A stretch of DNA of 64,000 nucleotides. Source: Vitellaria paradoxa (lineage: Eukaryota > Streptophyta > Magnoliopsida > Ericales > Sapotaceae). Below the pieces are notes generated by a model. The model had not been told where the DNA came from, made no database searches, and saw only the letters and a list, made by a program, of their open reading frames with translations. Position 1 is the stretch's first letter. Every line of letters starts with the position of its first letter. This document shows positions 12,118 to 23,107 of the stretch, piece after piece. The stretch spans positions 9,399,223-9,463,222 of the forward strand of contig CM034241.1 of the NCBI GenBank assembly GCA_019916065.1, in the 5' to 3' direction. A program made the translations under genes and the position numbers.

Positions 12118-12737
12118 GTATTAAATATATATTTGTATGAATGGATTAAAAAAATATACTAAAAGTTAATTGATGATATTTGCACTCTTCCGTTAATTTC
12201 TTCTACTCCACAATAACTCTAATTTACTAAATGAAAAAGAGTAATATGAAGTGGGAAAAACTAACAAAGAAGTATAAATATACTCAATTTAAAAGTTATT
12301 CATAAGTACATTAGTTTTTTTAATTTTAATTTCCTAAATTCATGTCTTTTTCCTTTCTTAAAGTTATGTCTTTTTCCTTTCATTTTCTATTGCAATTCAA
12401 ATAAAAAGAATAAATATTAAATTTTATATATATATTTTTTTCTTTCCCAACAAATACTTAATCCAAGCACAAAACCATAATTCGTTCCCAACTAATTACC
12501 ATAAGTGAATAAAATGACCAAATTATGAACATTAATTTACCGCTCTTACAGCATGAAACTACTCCTTCCCACTCCCACAACACCACACGGGAGAAGGGAA
12601 AAGAAAACAAATATACATATATATATATATATATATCATAAACAAAACTAAAATAAAAGAGATCAGAGACATAGCACGTATACAATTAAACACAAGAATA
12701 TTAATTAACCGGTGTGATCATTTTGATGATCCGCAGC
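12118..12737. other. 3' flank of the pectinesterase gene
   Basis: AT-rich. Contains an (AT)n tract near 12614-12636 that is probably within or next to the 3' UTR of the minus-strand gene. No other feature supported. Confidence 0.5.
12614..12636. repeat. (AT)n microsatellite
   Basis: Alternating AT run just downstream of the pectinesterase stop codon. Confidence 0.8.
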
Positions 12738-15700
12738 TCAAACCCTTAATCCGGCGGTGTACTTGACACCCGTTGACGGCAACCAATCGTTCCCCAGAAT
12801 AAACCGAGCCACCGTGAATTTGCCGGCCTCGGCCGAGTCATTAATGGCCCGGAAACCCGGCCACTTAACCCGGCGATCGAGCCCAGCCCCGGGCCCATAA
12901 TTCAAGTACTCGCCGTAGAAGAGCGTGTCGAGTGCGAAATTCCCATTCCACTCCAGCCACCCTTCAGGTCTAATGGCGTTGCTCATGAAAGATTGCATGA
13001 ACACCGTCCTCGAATAGAGCTTCCACGGCCTTCCGAGGTACGTCGGCGTGGAGTTCACCGAAGATCGCGCCTCCGGCTCCGCAGATACGTTCGAGAATTG
13101 GATTATGAATCCCGTGGGCTCGGTCGGATCTTTCCGGCCTTGGGCGGTTATGGTGTTCTTCTGGTTCGGCAGGCCTTTTCTGGCTAGGATTTGGCAGTTT
13201 TGGAAGACGACGACGCCGTCGCCGAAGATGAAGTCCACCGTGCCGGTGATTTGGCATTCTCGGTAGAATTGGCGCATCGAATGTGCGTACAGCGTGTCCT
13301 GGTAGCCCCTTATGGCGCATCGGAATAGAACTGATAAATCGGAGTCCGATCGGAATGCCACGGCTTGGTGCTTCGCTGGGCCGGCCGTGTTCTGGAATGT
13401 GATGTCTCGGGCTATGAATCCTTGCCCTTTCGCGGCTGCACAAATTGATTTAACGAAAAATATTATTAGATTGGGAAAAAAAATTATCAGAAAGTGAATT
13501 AAAATAATATGAAATTGCTATTAAAACTATTTAATTTTTAATCTAATTTATTAAAATAATAAAAGTAAAAGTAATATGTGACAAATTTGATTGAAAAAAG
13601 TTAAAGAAAATTAGTAAAAATTAAATATTTTTTTCTTTTTTTTTTGAGAATTTCAACACCACCTACATTTTGATTTTTTTTTCCGAGCGCATTTGAAGTT
13701 CTATAAAATTATATAAATATTTACAATTTTTTATAAAATTTAGGTGACATTTGATTTATTTCTCTATTTTCTGTTTTCTGTTTTCATTTGATGTTTTAAA
13801 AATTTCAAAGTAAAAAAAAATAGAAAATACTTTATTTTCATTATTTTGAAATTTTTTTTATTTTGGATTAAAAACGCTCAAAATGATTTTTTGTCATTTT
13901 TCATTTTATGTGTAAACTCATTTTCTGTTTTTTAAAACAAATTTTGAAAACACAAGTGGCCAAATGTATTTTGAGTTTTTTCCTTGTTTTCAGAAGTATA
14001 AAATGAAAAATAAGTTTAAAATAAAAAATAAAAAACAAAAACACAAAATAAAAAATAGAAAAACAAACCAAATGAGCCTTTATTTTTTTTTTTTTGTTTT
14101 CTATGAAAAGTACGATATTATAATTTTTACAAATTTATAATAATTTTTATAAACCCAAACACGCCCCTAAGCTTCAAATTAATCTATTAGCTCAAAGGGT
14201 CTCCACTCCACCACAGCCCTACTAATTAACGAAGAAACTGCTCCTCCCTCTTAAGATTTATAAGGGGCACAAAACTTTTAAGCAATTCACGTGAGATGAG
14301 TTAAAAAATGGTTAAAATACATTTAGGGTTCATTTGGTGTTTTTATTTTGAATCTGCTTTTTATTTTGCATTTTTTAAGAACAATAAAAACAGCTTAAAA
14401 TATAATTAATGATTTGTATTTTCAAAATTTGCTTTAAAAAGGAGAAAACGAATTTATGCATAAAATATAAAATGATTAAAAGCCATTCTGAGCCTTTTGT
14501 CCCAACATACGGAGAGTTTTAAAATACAAAAAATAAAAAATACCAAAATAAATATATTTTTAATATTCTTAAAATATGAATTTTAAATAGAAAATAAAAA
14601 ATTAAAAACAAACAAAACCAGAAGTAGAGTTACAAACCAAATATCATGATTATGTAAATTCACGAAATTGGACCGACGTGTCACATTAAAATTAAGGTTG
14701 TGTTTGGTTTGTTAAAATATTTTAAAAATATTTAAAAATTTGTAAAAATTATCTACTTTTTATTTCACTACAAGAATTACGAATTTATAATTTATTTTAT
14801 TTTATCTTATTTTTTTTATCACTCCAAACAAATATACCGTCAATCATGTATAAGATTGAAATTGACAAATAAAAGTAGAAAGCCAGATAAATGCAACTTA
14901 GGCTTGCACAAATAAATAGACACATACAAATAAAATAAAAATCTTAACGTACGCACCAAATGTTGCAGAGCGATAGGTGGTCCAACCATCGATAAAATTC
15001 CGATTACCAGAAATAACAGTAACGTCCATACCGTCGCCGACCATCATGATGTTCCATTTCTTCTTGCTGATCTCGACGTACTCATTGTACACGCCCTTCT
15101 TAATGTATATGACAAAGCGGCGCGTGCTGTGATCTGGGGCGGCTGACACCGCATCCATCACCTTGGTAAAGTTGCCACTCCCATCCACCGCCACCACCGC
15201 ATCGGCCGGCGACACCCGATTTCTATTTGCTTGCAAGAGTTTTCGATCCTTGGGCGTGACCCAGTACGGGAAGTGGTCGCCGGCGCCGCTGCTCCCTAAA
15301 TTCCTCCCCCGTTGGTCGCCGCCGCGGACCTTTGTGAGAATGTTATGGACCAACGAGGTGAGTTGATTGAGACTCCCCGCCACTAAGTTCTTGACGACGC
15401 CGTTGGTGCCGTCAAATCCTTCCATGCAGGTCTCTTGATTACCCAGAGCCGCACTCAGCCATGTCCTCAGATCAGCACTTAGATTCCCTGTGCTGTTATA
15501 CTTACCTGAAAATTTTGTACAGTGAAGCTGATCAATCAATCTGTCTTCCCCTGCTAGAGTTATCATAGATCCACTTGAAAATAGACAGGGAATTTAGCCA
15601 TCTACTGGAGGAAGAATAAAAAAAAAGAGGAATAATTAAGATTTTTGTTGCGTTTGAAGGTATAATTTTTAACCCAAAAAAAAAAAAAAATCAATTTTTT

Positions 15701-16480
15701 ACTTTTTAAGCATTCAATAAATCACTAATTTTTGCCCTTTTTTTTTTACTTAACTACAATGGTTTCTCAATTAAAAAGTTATTAAAAATTATCAAAAATT
15801 ACTAAAATTGTCAAAAATTTTATCAAATATTTAAAAATTATAAAAAGCGGCTACATGCTACTAAGGGCGTGTTAGTTGATAAAAAATTGGTCAAAAAGTA
15901 TAATAAAATTAAAAAGATGTGACACAAAAAGTGATATGTAGAGAAATTTAATTAAAAAGAAGTGTAAAAATTAATTAAAATTAATAAATTTTAATAGAAA
16001 GTACGTCAAATGGAGTCTAAATATCCCTATTATTTCACTAAATATACTAAAATTTATAACTAACGGCTTTTAGTAAAAAATTTCAAAAATTATTAAAAAT
16101 TATAACTCCGATCGCCCTGTTCGTGGTTGGAGCAGAGGAAGAAAACGGGGGAGGAGTTAGTAGTTGTTTACAAATGTACCTTCGGGCTTCTGAGAAGCAG
16201 TGAGAGTCTGGCTCAATTCATCGGCAGAGAGATCAAGCAGATCAAGACAGTCGGAAATGGCGTTGGAGAGGCGAAAATCGCCGAACGGCTTCCCGAGTTT
16301 GGAAACGAGGGAGGTGACCTTCCGTACAACATCGATGACGTAATTGACTGAACTCGCGAACTCCGATGTGGGAACCATCAAGCATTCCAACTGGGTGAAA
16401 TCGTCGGAAAGAGAGCTCCCCAAGCAGAGCAGAGACAGCGCCAAGGTTAAGATAATAGACAGACGAAGCGAGGGAGCCAT
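12738..16480 (-). CDS. Pectinesterase with PMEI-like PRO region (type-I PME), complete
   Basis: Three exons on the minus strand: 16480-16180, 15505-14957 and 13435-12738 (1548 nt, 515 aa, TGA at 12740-12738). Both introns are GT-AG and phase-consistent (G|GT at residue 101, G|CC at 284). The ATG at 16480 opens a hydrophobic signal peptide (about residues 1-25). An inhibitor-like PRO domain follows to about 185, then the dibasic processing site RKLL at 188-191, then the catalytic right-handed beta-helix. Catalytic and binding residues are all present: Q307, Q329 and D330 in GYQDTLY, D351 in DFIFGD, and R419/W421 in LGRPWK. Type-I PMEs demethylesterify homogalacturonan in the cell wall, releasing methanol, after PRO removal in the secretory pathway. 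The length is normal for the family. The intron between exons 1 and 2 is 674 bp and that between exons 2 and 3 is 1521 bp, both with MITEs. The subfamily member cannot be named from the sequence alone. Confidence 0.94.
13742..14079. mobile_element. Foldback MITE in pectinesterase intron
   Basis: The left end AGGTGACATTTGATTTATTT is inverted at the right end (AACAAACCAAATGAGCCT). Arms are A/T-rich and run much of the length. It lies in the 1521-bp intron. Confidence 0.6.
14325..14642. mobile_element. Degenerate MITE-like sequence in pectinesterase intron
   Basis: Starts AGGGTTCATTTGGTG and ends near ACAAACCAAAT. It resembles the TTTGG-ended foldback elements nearby, but the ends are imperfect and no target duplication is clear. 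Confidence 0.35.
14693..14837. mobile_element. Short MITE in pectinesterase intron
   Basis: Left end AAGGTTGTGTTTGGTTTG, right end CACTCCAAACAAATATA. The internal motifs TTTGTAAAAATTAT and AATTACGAATTTATAA are shared with copies at about 21045-21215 and 32585-32735. Confidence 0.5.
15865..16017. mobile_element. PIF/Harbinger-type (Tourist-like) MITE with TAA target duplication
   Basis: GGGCGTGTTAGTTG at the left and CAAATGGAGTC at the right, flanked by TAA at 15862-15864 and 16018-16020. The internal sequence (GATAAAAAATTGGTCAAAAAG and a GTGACAC stretch) is the reverse orientation of copies at 16682, 17267 and 20744. It is in the intron between exons 1 and 2 of the pectinesterase gene. Confidence 0.6.
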
Positions 16481-16582
16481 TCAGTTGACGGCAATCGATT
16501 AATGCGTGGTGGATTTGCTAGCAACGTTGGTGAGAGATGGAGAGAGAGAGTGTGTGTGCATGCGAGGGAAGAGGAGAGCTTG

Positions 16583-16590
16583 CTTATATA
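16583..16590 (-). promoter_or_regulatory. TATA box of the pectinesterase gene
   Basis: TATATAAG on the minus strand, 103-110 nt before the ATG at 16480. A CT-rich (Y-patch-like) tract read on the minus strand lies between it and the ATG (about 16530-16560). Position and sequence fit a plant core promoter. Confidence 0.6.
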
Positions 16591-16681
16591 CATAGAGAGA
16601 GGTAAGAGGAGCTTATATTAATTATTTAGTATTTAATTTATATCAAGAATAAAGTATGACAGAGGAGAGAGAACCCACTGA

Positions 16682-16835
16682 GGGCCTGTTTGGCAGATTA
16701 AAAAATATTAAAAAATACCAAACTTTAATTACTTTTATACTTTCCTTCAATAAAATTTTAATACATATTATCTTTATATCACATTTTTATATTTTTATTG
16801 TATTTTTTTTCAATTTTTTTCAACCAAACAATCCC
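16682..16835. mobile_element. PIF/Harbinger-type MITE, copy in pectinesterase upstream region
   Basis: TIRs GGGCCTGTTTGG and CCAAACAATCCC. Flanks TGA/TAA are a near-TAA duplication. About 90 bp upstream of the TATA box, so it may be part of the promoter region. Confidence 0.6.
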
Positions 16836-18878
16836 TAAGAAATAATAGGAAACGGAAGGGAATAGCCTTTATTTTAATGGAAACAAATCTCCTAATTCCA
16901 CTTTCAAACTCAAGGGTTAGGGAGAGAATAACCTTCGTACATGCATTTGTGCATACAAGGATGGAAAAAATATTCATTCCCAACAGATATATGCATATTA
17001 TCTGTCCTGGTTAAAAAAGTATGTAAAAACTCCTAGTTGGACGCTGATGAAAGCTGAAAAGTAATCCTCAAATAAAAATGGAGATTAGAATAGTAGTTTT
17101 TACCCTTCTTTATGTCTGTTTACGTACCTATTTATATATTTCTTATATTTATATAATAGCATATAATAAAAATATAATATTGTTTAATTTATAATATGTA
17201 TTATTTTTATTTTTAATAAATAATTTACTTTTTAGGACAAGTAATTTATAATATTAGTTTAATTTTGGGCCTATTTGGTGGTATCAAAAGTTACCAAAAA
17301 TCATCAACTTTAACTACTTTTTATACTTTTCTCTAATTACATATCCCCACATATCACTTTTATATCACATCTTTCCACTTTTATTATACTTTTTAACTAA
17401 TTTTTTATCAACTAAATATCCTTTTATAAATAATTTTTACTTTTAAACATAAGGTGAAAACAGAGATCATCAATGCGTGAGTGTAAAAAGTGAAAGGATT
17501 TTATCCTTTAACCAAGATGGGACAAGAATGGAGATGAGAATTATTAAAGAGAAATGGAGAGAAGGACACGAACAGGGATTCTTTTCTCCATTTCTAACAA
17601 ATTGATATTAAACTCTGTTTGGAGCGTTCAAAATACGGATAAATTTTTAAAAATTATTAAATTTTTCTAATATATTTTACTTTTCTTGTATTTTGTAAAA
17701 TTTATATATATTTATATATCTCAATAAATTTTTACAAATCCCAATAAATTTTCTATAAATCTCAATAATTTTTTTACAAATTTCAAAAACTTTTAAATAA
17801 CTTTCAAAAAATTCTAACATAAAACTATTTGAACGGATCCTAAAAAACCGTTCGAATGAATTCTCTCTTCAAAAATTTGATGCAAAAATAAAAAATAACA
17901 CTATTCATTTCTGAAATATATGATTTGGTGGTTGCATATTAAATGTCAAAAAATTATTCAAATTATTTTTCATTATTTTTCAAAACTCTAAACGCATTTG
18001 TGTACATATCGATCTGTGAAGGATAAGTGAGTTTGTGAGACATAAAATTAAAGAGTGAAATAAAGGATTCAAAGGGAGACGTGGTTGTGGACAGAATATT
18101 GTTATTTATGATTGTTAATTATTTATTGTCTTTTTTATTTTTTTGTTTTTAATTTAGTATTGAATCCTAACCTGTGATCTCAATTTTAAAAGTCAGGATT
18201 AACTTTGATTAAGTATTTATATTAGATTTAATTTAAAAAAATACAAAATGCATTTTATTTCTAATTTTTATACCTTTTTTTCTCACAATGAAAAGTTTAT
18301 TTTGAAATATGAAAAATTAAGGATGAAATACATTCACTATTACCTTTTATTTTACTTTGTTCTTGTTTGATGTATGATGTTCAGCTCTTATTGTCCTTGT
18401 TTTATGATGAGTTAAATGATTTTTTTCCAAGAAAAAACAAAAATAGGGTGGCTATCAATGTTTAAAAGTGGAGAGAAGATGATTTCACTTTTCTTTTTTT
18501 TTTTAAATATATATGTATATTACAACCTATTTGGGAGATATGAAATTGAGATAAAAGAAAGGACGAAAAATGGAACTGAATTAAAAAAAAATCAAACTCT
18601 TAATATTTTCATTTGTCCAAAGCAAAAGAAAAGGAAGAAGAAAAATAAATTATTAATGAAACATTCACAATACTAAATTCCCTTATGAAGTGAAGAACGA
18701 TGAAATAAAAGAAAATGGATGAATTTGGATAACAAATATTTAAATTAAATCTATAAAAATTTGTTAATTACGTTATCAAATGACAAATTAGGGGATTGAA
18801 AAGCTAAAAGTGAATAATGCGAGTCAGTTGACTAGCTATACGTGGGGGAATATTTAATTTATTTAGAATAAATTACGT
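16836..18878. other. Intergenic, gene-poor
   Basis: AT-rich throughout. Contains one clear MITE (17267-17421) and a probable degenerate one near 17618-17845 (ends CTCTGTTTGGAGCG / ATTTGAACGGATC). No coding frame or RNA gene recognised. Confidence 0.5.
17267..17421. mobile_element. PIF/Harbinger-type MITE copy
   Basis: Starts GGGCCTATTTGG and ends CAACTAAATATCC. The interior (CACTTTTATATCACATC, TTTTTAACTAATTTTT) matches the copies at 16682 and 20744. Confidence 0.55.
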
Positions 18879-19217
18879 CTATGAGAGAGTTTTTGCGACC
18901 GTAGAAAGCGATCGTCCAATCGTGACCCTCTTTTCTACCCTCACATCTAAAAGTATTGTGAATTTGTTATTTTACGAGAGTTTCTGGGGTGTGTCTCCCT
19001 CGACTCAAATATTTATCTTTTAAGAATTAAAGTAGGCCGCATCCACTCAAACTCTTATTTTAATTCTTAAAGGATAGGGATTCAACCAAGGGGAGGGGTT
19101 CCCTAAGAGTGACAAATTCACAATACATTCAGGTGTGAGGGTAAAAATGAGGGTCGCAGTTGGATAATCGTTCTCGTGGTCGGACAATCATTCCTGCGGT
19201 CGGAAAAACTCTCATAG
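18879..19217. mobile_element. Near-palindromic foldback MITE with about 150-bp arms
   Basis: CTATGAGAGAGTTTTTGCGACC at the left corresponds to the inverse of GGTCGGAAAAACTCTCATAG at the right. Matching inner segments include GACCCTC, the TATTGTGAATTTGT motif and TTTAAGAATTAAA. It would form a long hairpin if transcribed. Confidence 0.65.
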
Positions 19218-19734
19218 CATCTATCTCTCCTTAACATTTAAGTAATGATATTTAGCATTCACAACGTTTAAAAGTTAAATTTACATCCCTTAGTTTGAAA
19301 TATTGTTAACATTGATTCCCTTCTGATAAAATAAATCATTAAAACTTAATATAAAATATCAAATTAATCAAAATTTTAAATATTTTTCTTATATTATCTC
19401 TTTCTCTCTCACATTTCGTTAATATGCTTTAGAAAAATTATCAAAAATTTTATGTTTTTATTTATTTTTAGAGATTTGTGCAAGGCAAACTGATGAAAAT
19501 GTAAGAAAGAGAAGGGAATAAAATAAGAAAAATATCTAAAATTTTAATTATTTTAACATTTTTATTAAGTTTTAATGGTTAATTTTATCGAAATAAAGTT
19601 AAAGTTAACAACATTTCAAATAATGAAAATAAGTGTAATTTTTAAATATTATGGGTTCTAAGTGTAATAACATAAATATTATTAAGAGTACGTAGATATA
19701 TAATTTACCCAATTATTTATTTTAAAGAGAGAGG
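19218..19734. other. AT-rich intergenic stretch, nothing recognised
   Basis: Low-complexity A/T sequence without coding potential or visible terminal repeats. Confidence 0.5.
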
Positions 19735-19978
19735 AAGGTCTGTGAGCTGTGTGACTGTGGTTGCAAATACCGGGGCGAGGAAGCTGTCGGCGGTCACTGT
19801 GAGCGAGTCCAAACGAGGGGTTAACTTCCTATTGCGTGCCAGCCAGTCTAAAGAAAATCTTATTCCCATCTCTTCCTTGCTTTCTGAGTACGAGAATTTT
19901 GTCGTTCGTTGTTGTCCCTTTGTCACGGCTCTCCCTAATTCCAAGTTCCATGTCCTCTGTTTCTGACTTCTATTCAGC
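19735..19978. other. GC-richer island, possible gene fragment
   Basis: A sharply bounded block of balanced composition inside AT-rich DNA. Both strands are open for 74-87 codons, the plus frame reading for example LLSEYENFVVRCCPFV. I do not recognise either protein. It could be a pseudo-exon captured by a transposon or an isolated remnant of a gene. Confidence 0.3.
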
Positions 19979-20743
19979 ATAAAACTGTTACTTCACATGG
20001 AAATTATTGTAAATGTTTGTGGTGTTAATTTTGACTATAATTTTTCTTTTTTCTTTTTAAATTTGTTTTAACTTTTTTTACATTAAAAATATTTAACTTT
20101 TATCAACTTTTACTATTTTTTTTTAATTTTTCACACTTTTTGAGCAACACATTAAATTACCAACAATTCAAATTTTGTTCACTTTTTATTATTTTTTTAA
20201 CCAAAATTTGACACCCTAAACAGGCACTATACATTTTTTGAAAAAATTTTGTTAGAAAATGAAAATAAAATAATCTGATAATGGTATTTATCTGATAAAA
20301 GAATTTTTTTGCTGAGTTATCTTTTTTAAAATAATAGGCACACATACATATTATATATTTTGATTCAATATTCTACTAATATTTTACACATTTTAATGTG
20401 CATTATTTCATTTAGTGGTGAATTTAGAGCGCGACGGATGAGAGCCGTGCCTCTCAAGTTTCAGAAAATATTTTGAAGTTTAGAGTAATTTTAAGAAAGA
20501 AAAAAAAAATTAAAATACTCTTTAAAACTTTTCACTTTTTTGGAAACTTCTCTAACTTTCTCTGTCTGTAATTTTTTAATTTCGCCACTCAAAAATCAAA
20601 TCTTAAATATATCTTGAATTTTCATTAGCCAACTACAAACTCTTTAAGATAAAAATAAGCCATTGTCATCTTATTCACGGTCAAAAAAATTTCAATAATC
20701 TCTTCTTTGTTGCAATAAAGATTTTTATTTAAAATTCGACTAA
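19979..20743. other. AT-rich intergenic stretch with MITE debris
   Basis: Contains fragments resembling the PIF/Harbinger MITE family (around 20100-20225, ending ACCCTAAACAGGC) and a GGTGAATTTAG-type repeat near 20415. No gene seen. Confidence 0.4.
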
Positions 20744-20902
20744 GGTCTTGTTTGGCCTTACCAAAGTTTACCAGAACTCACCAATTTCTAACTATTTTTT
20801 GTACTTTTTTTTCAATTAAATTTTAACACACGTCACCTTTATGTCACATCTTTCTATTTTTATTGTACTTTTTGAGCAAAATTTGACCAACCAAACAGGT
20901 CC
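20744..20902. mobile_element. PIF/Harbinger-type MITE with perfect TAA target duplication
   Basis: GGTCTTGTTTGG and CCAAACAGGTCC are 12-bp TIRs, flanked by TAA at 20741-20743 and 20903-20905. A 3-bp TAA/TTA duplication is the PIF/Harbinger (Tourist) signature. This copy defines the family ends for 15865, 16682 and 17267. Confidence 0.72.
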
Positions 20903-21044
20903 TAATTCTTCTACCAGCTTGTAAATTTCAGAATATTTCTTCTATTGTTTATCTTTTGTACCAAAACTATGGGGGGCCGAACGGCCATTTGAATTATGGA
21001 AACACATGCCTTGTGTGCCCAAAAGTGCCACTACGAACATCAGC

Positions 21045-21215
21045 ATGAGTGTGTTTGAAGTTATATAAAAATGTATAAAATAAAATAAAATTGTAAAAGT
21101 AAATGTTTCGTAATTCGTGCAGTGAGTGAAAAATTTAAAATTTGTTGTCTCGTAATTCATGTTTGTAAAGATTTGTAAAATTTTATTTTATTTTGTTATG
21201 CTCCAAACGGAGCCA
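21045..21215. mobile_element. Short MITE (same family as 14693 and 32585)
   Basis: Left GTGTGTTTGAAGTTATATAA, right TTATGCTCCAAACGGAGCC. The internal TTTCGTAATTCGTGCAGTGAG stretch recurs in the other copies. Confidence 0.5.
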
Positions 21216-21675
21216 ATATTCTATAAATTAACGAGACGATGGCTTTAGATTTCTTTTTTTACTTTTTCTTTTTCTCCTTTTTTTTCTAATCGTTTTTTTT
21301 TTTAATGAAAAAGGAACTCTGAAATTGTTGGTACAATAAGGATATTTAATTGCAAATTAAACCCAAAAAAACATAATTATTCTCTCATAAAAATTTACTA
21401 AAAAATACAATCAAAATTACATAACAGGGTAGTATTGTTCTAAATTATCTGATTACTTTTTCTACTAAATTCTTATTACCGTATGACATTACTCATAAAC
21501 AAAATAATTTGAAAAGAAAAATACCATTAAACCAGAAAAATACATCATAAAGTAGAATCACAACGATAATATGAATTGTTTGCAGATACGAATTAATACA
21601 ATAGAAAACAGGACATATATAAAATAAGACAATATGGTGGAAAATAAAATTTATAATGGGATCGATAAGGGTAAA

Positions 21676-22075
21676 AGGTTGTGTTTGGTTTCATTTTAGA
21701 ATTCAGTTTTTTTTTTTTTTTTCCTTAGTTTTTCCTCATCTTATTTGGTTTTGTTTTACCAAAATCTATTTTTTTTTTATAAGATGTAGTTTTTAGATGT
21801 GTTAATTGTATTTATAAAAAAATAAAAAATTCACGTCTGTTTGGATAAAAATAAAAAAAATAACTTTGTCATTACTTTTTTTTATTCAAATAAATAGTTT
21901 TCATTCAAATAAATGTAAACATTTTATTTTATTTTTTTTTTACAAATGCTATTAATATGCCTAAAAGGTATATCTTCTAAAAAAAATTAAATTTTGGATA
22001 AAAAAGGGATATAAGATTCAAAAAAGAGCTAAGAAAAAAAAAGTTAAAAACTAAAAGTGAAATCAAAGAAAGCCT
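21676..22075. mobile_element. Foldback MITE related to the 4918 copy
   Basis: Left AGGTTGTGTTTGGTTTCATT, right AGTGAAATCAAAGAAAGCC. It shares the TTTTTTATAAG-type arm and the TAAATAGTTTTC/ACGTCTG centre with the NRDE2-intron copy. Confidence 0.5.
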
Positions 22076-22190
22076 AGTTATATTTTAAATATTTTTTTGG
22101 GGGGTTTTATGAGTATTGTTTTCAAAAAAAAAAAAAGTTAAATTAACAACTATTTCATATTATTCTTATTATTTTTGGGACAAATTTTGG

Positions 22191-22431
22191 CAAGTGATGT
22201 CACGTTTTTTTTTTTTTTTTTTTTTATGACCCGGAACTTGAGTCGGACAGAACCTCTTGGACTTATCCCGACTTGTCAAATTGAGGGGAGCGGTCCAACT
22301 TAAGGCATCCCACCGTTTAAGTCGCGGTAGTGCACCTGAGACGATTTGAACCCCTACACTCCAATATGTAAACTCTGAAAGAGACTCGTCTCGATCACCA
22401 GACTAAACCGCGGGATCACAAGTGGTATCAC
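22191..22431 (-). mobile_element. tRNA-derived SINE (minus orientation)
   Basis: The body is 22204-22418. Read on the minus strand it begins with a tRNA-like segment containing an A-box-like region (TTTAGTCTGGTGATC) and a B-box-like GGTTCAAATCG, and ends in a poly(A) tail (the T run at 22205-22225 on the plus strand). Flanking direct repeats CAAGTGATGTCAC (22191-22203) and CAAGTGGTATCAC (22419-22431) match at 11 of 13 positions, as expected for target-primed retroposition. Such elements are transcribed by Pol III and mobilised by LINE enzymes. Confidence 0.7.
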
Positions 22432-22758
22432 TTGTCATTAAAGAATTGTGTGGGTGACACAGCAAACGCGGAGGAGACATCAACATCAACATCAAGAGCC
22501 CCTTTTCCAAAGTATGTTAAAGACCTAAAATAGAATTGGGTTGCCTTGGAAAAGAGGATTCCAAACGCGTTTTTGAGTCTCTTTAATTGGAACCATATCT
22601 AGGTTAAGTTATTCTATTGCCCGTTTTCTTAAAACAAGAGAAGTGATGAAAGGTTTATAAACAAAGAAAAAGCTACCCATCATTCCATGTGGCTCCGACC
22701 ACCGCCACAATCTAACATGTTGTCGACAAATTCATAAAGACCAACTACAATTATTAAA

Positions 22759-23107
22759 GGCTCGTTTGGAGTAAAAAAATAAGATAAATTGAGATAAAAT
22801 ATGATTTGTGGTTAATTTTAGTGCTGTTTTTTTTTTTAAATCACAAACCGTGGGAACGGTTTTCTAAATCTGTTCCTACGGATTCAAAAAAAATAGCGAC
22901 AATGGTACTCATTTGAAAACTTTCGACACGAAAAATATAATTGTATAAAAAATTTACACATTCGGTTAACTTATTTTTAGATTTTTTTATTTTTTTAGTA
23001 AAATATTAAAATTTTTTAAAATTAGTGATGGCAAGAAAATTAGAGATAAATGAATTGTTAGAGATTTATAGAATTTTTTAGAAATTTTTCTTATGCCAAA
23101 CGAGCCC
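22759..23107. mobile_element. MITE with GGCTCGTTTGGA ends (copy 1)
   Basis: TIRs GGCTCGTTTGGA and CCAAACGAGCCC. The interior contains the paired motif ACCGTGGGAACGG / TTCCTACGGATTC, which forms a short hairpin. A second, internally expanded copy is in the BIG5 intron at 57709-58185. Confidence 0.65.

Noticed and set aside
12970..13497. Long frames on the plus strand and in a second minus frame over the pectinesterase last exon
   Set aside because: They are shadows of a GC-rich coding exon. The true frame has all pectinesterase motifs.
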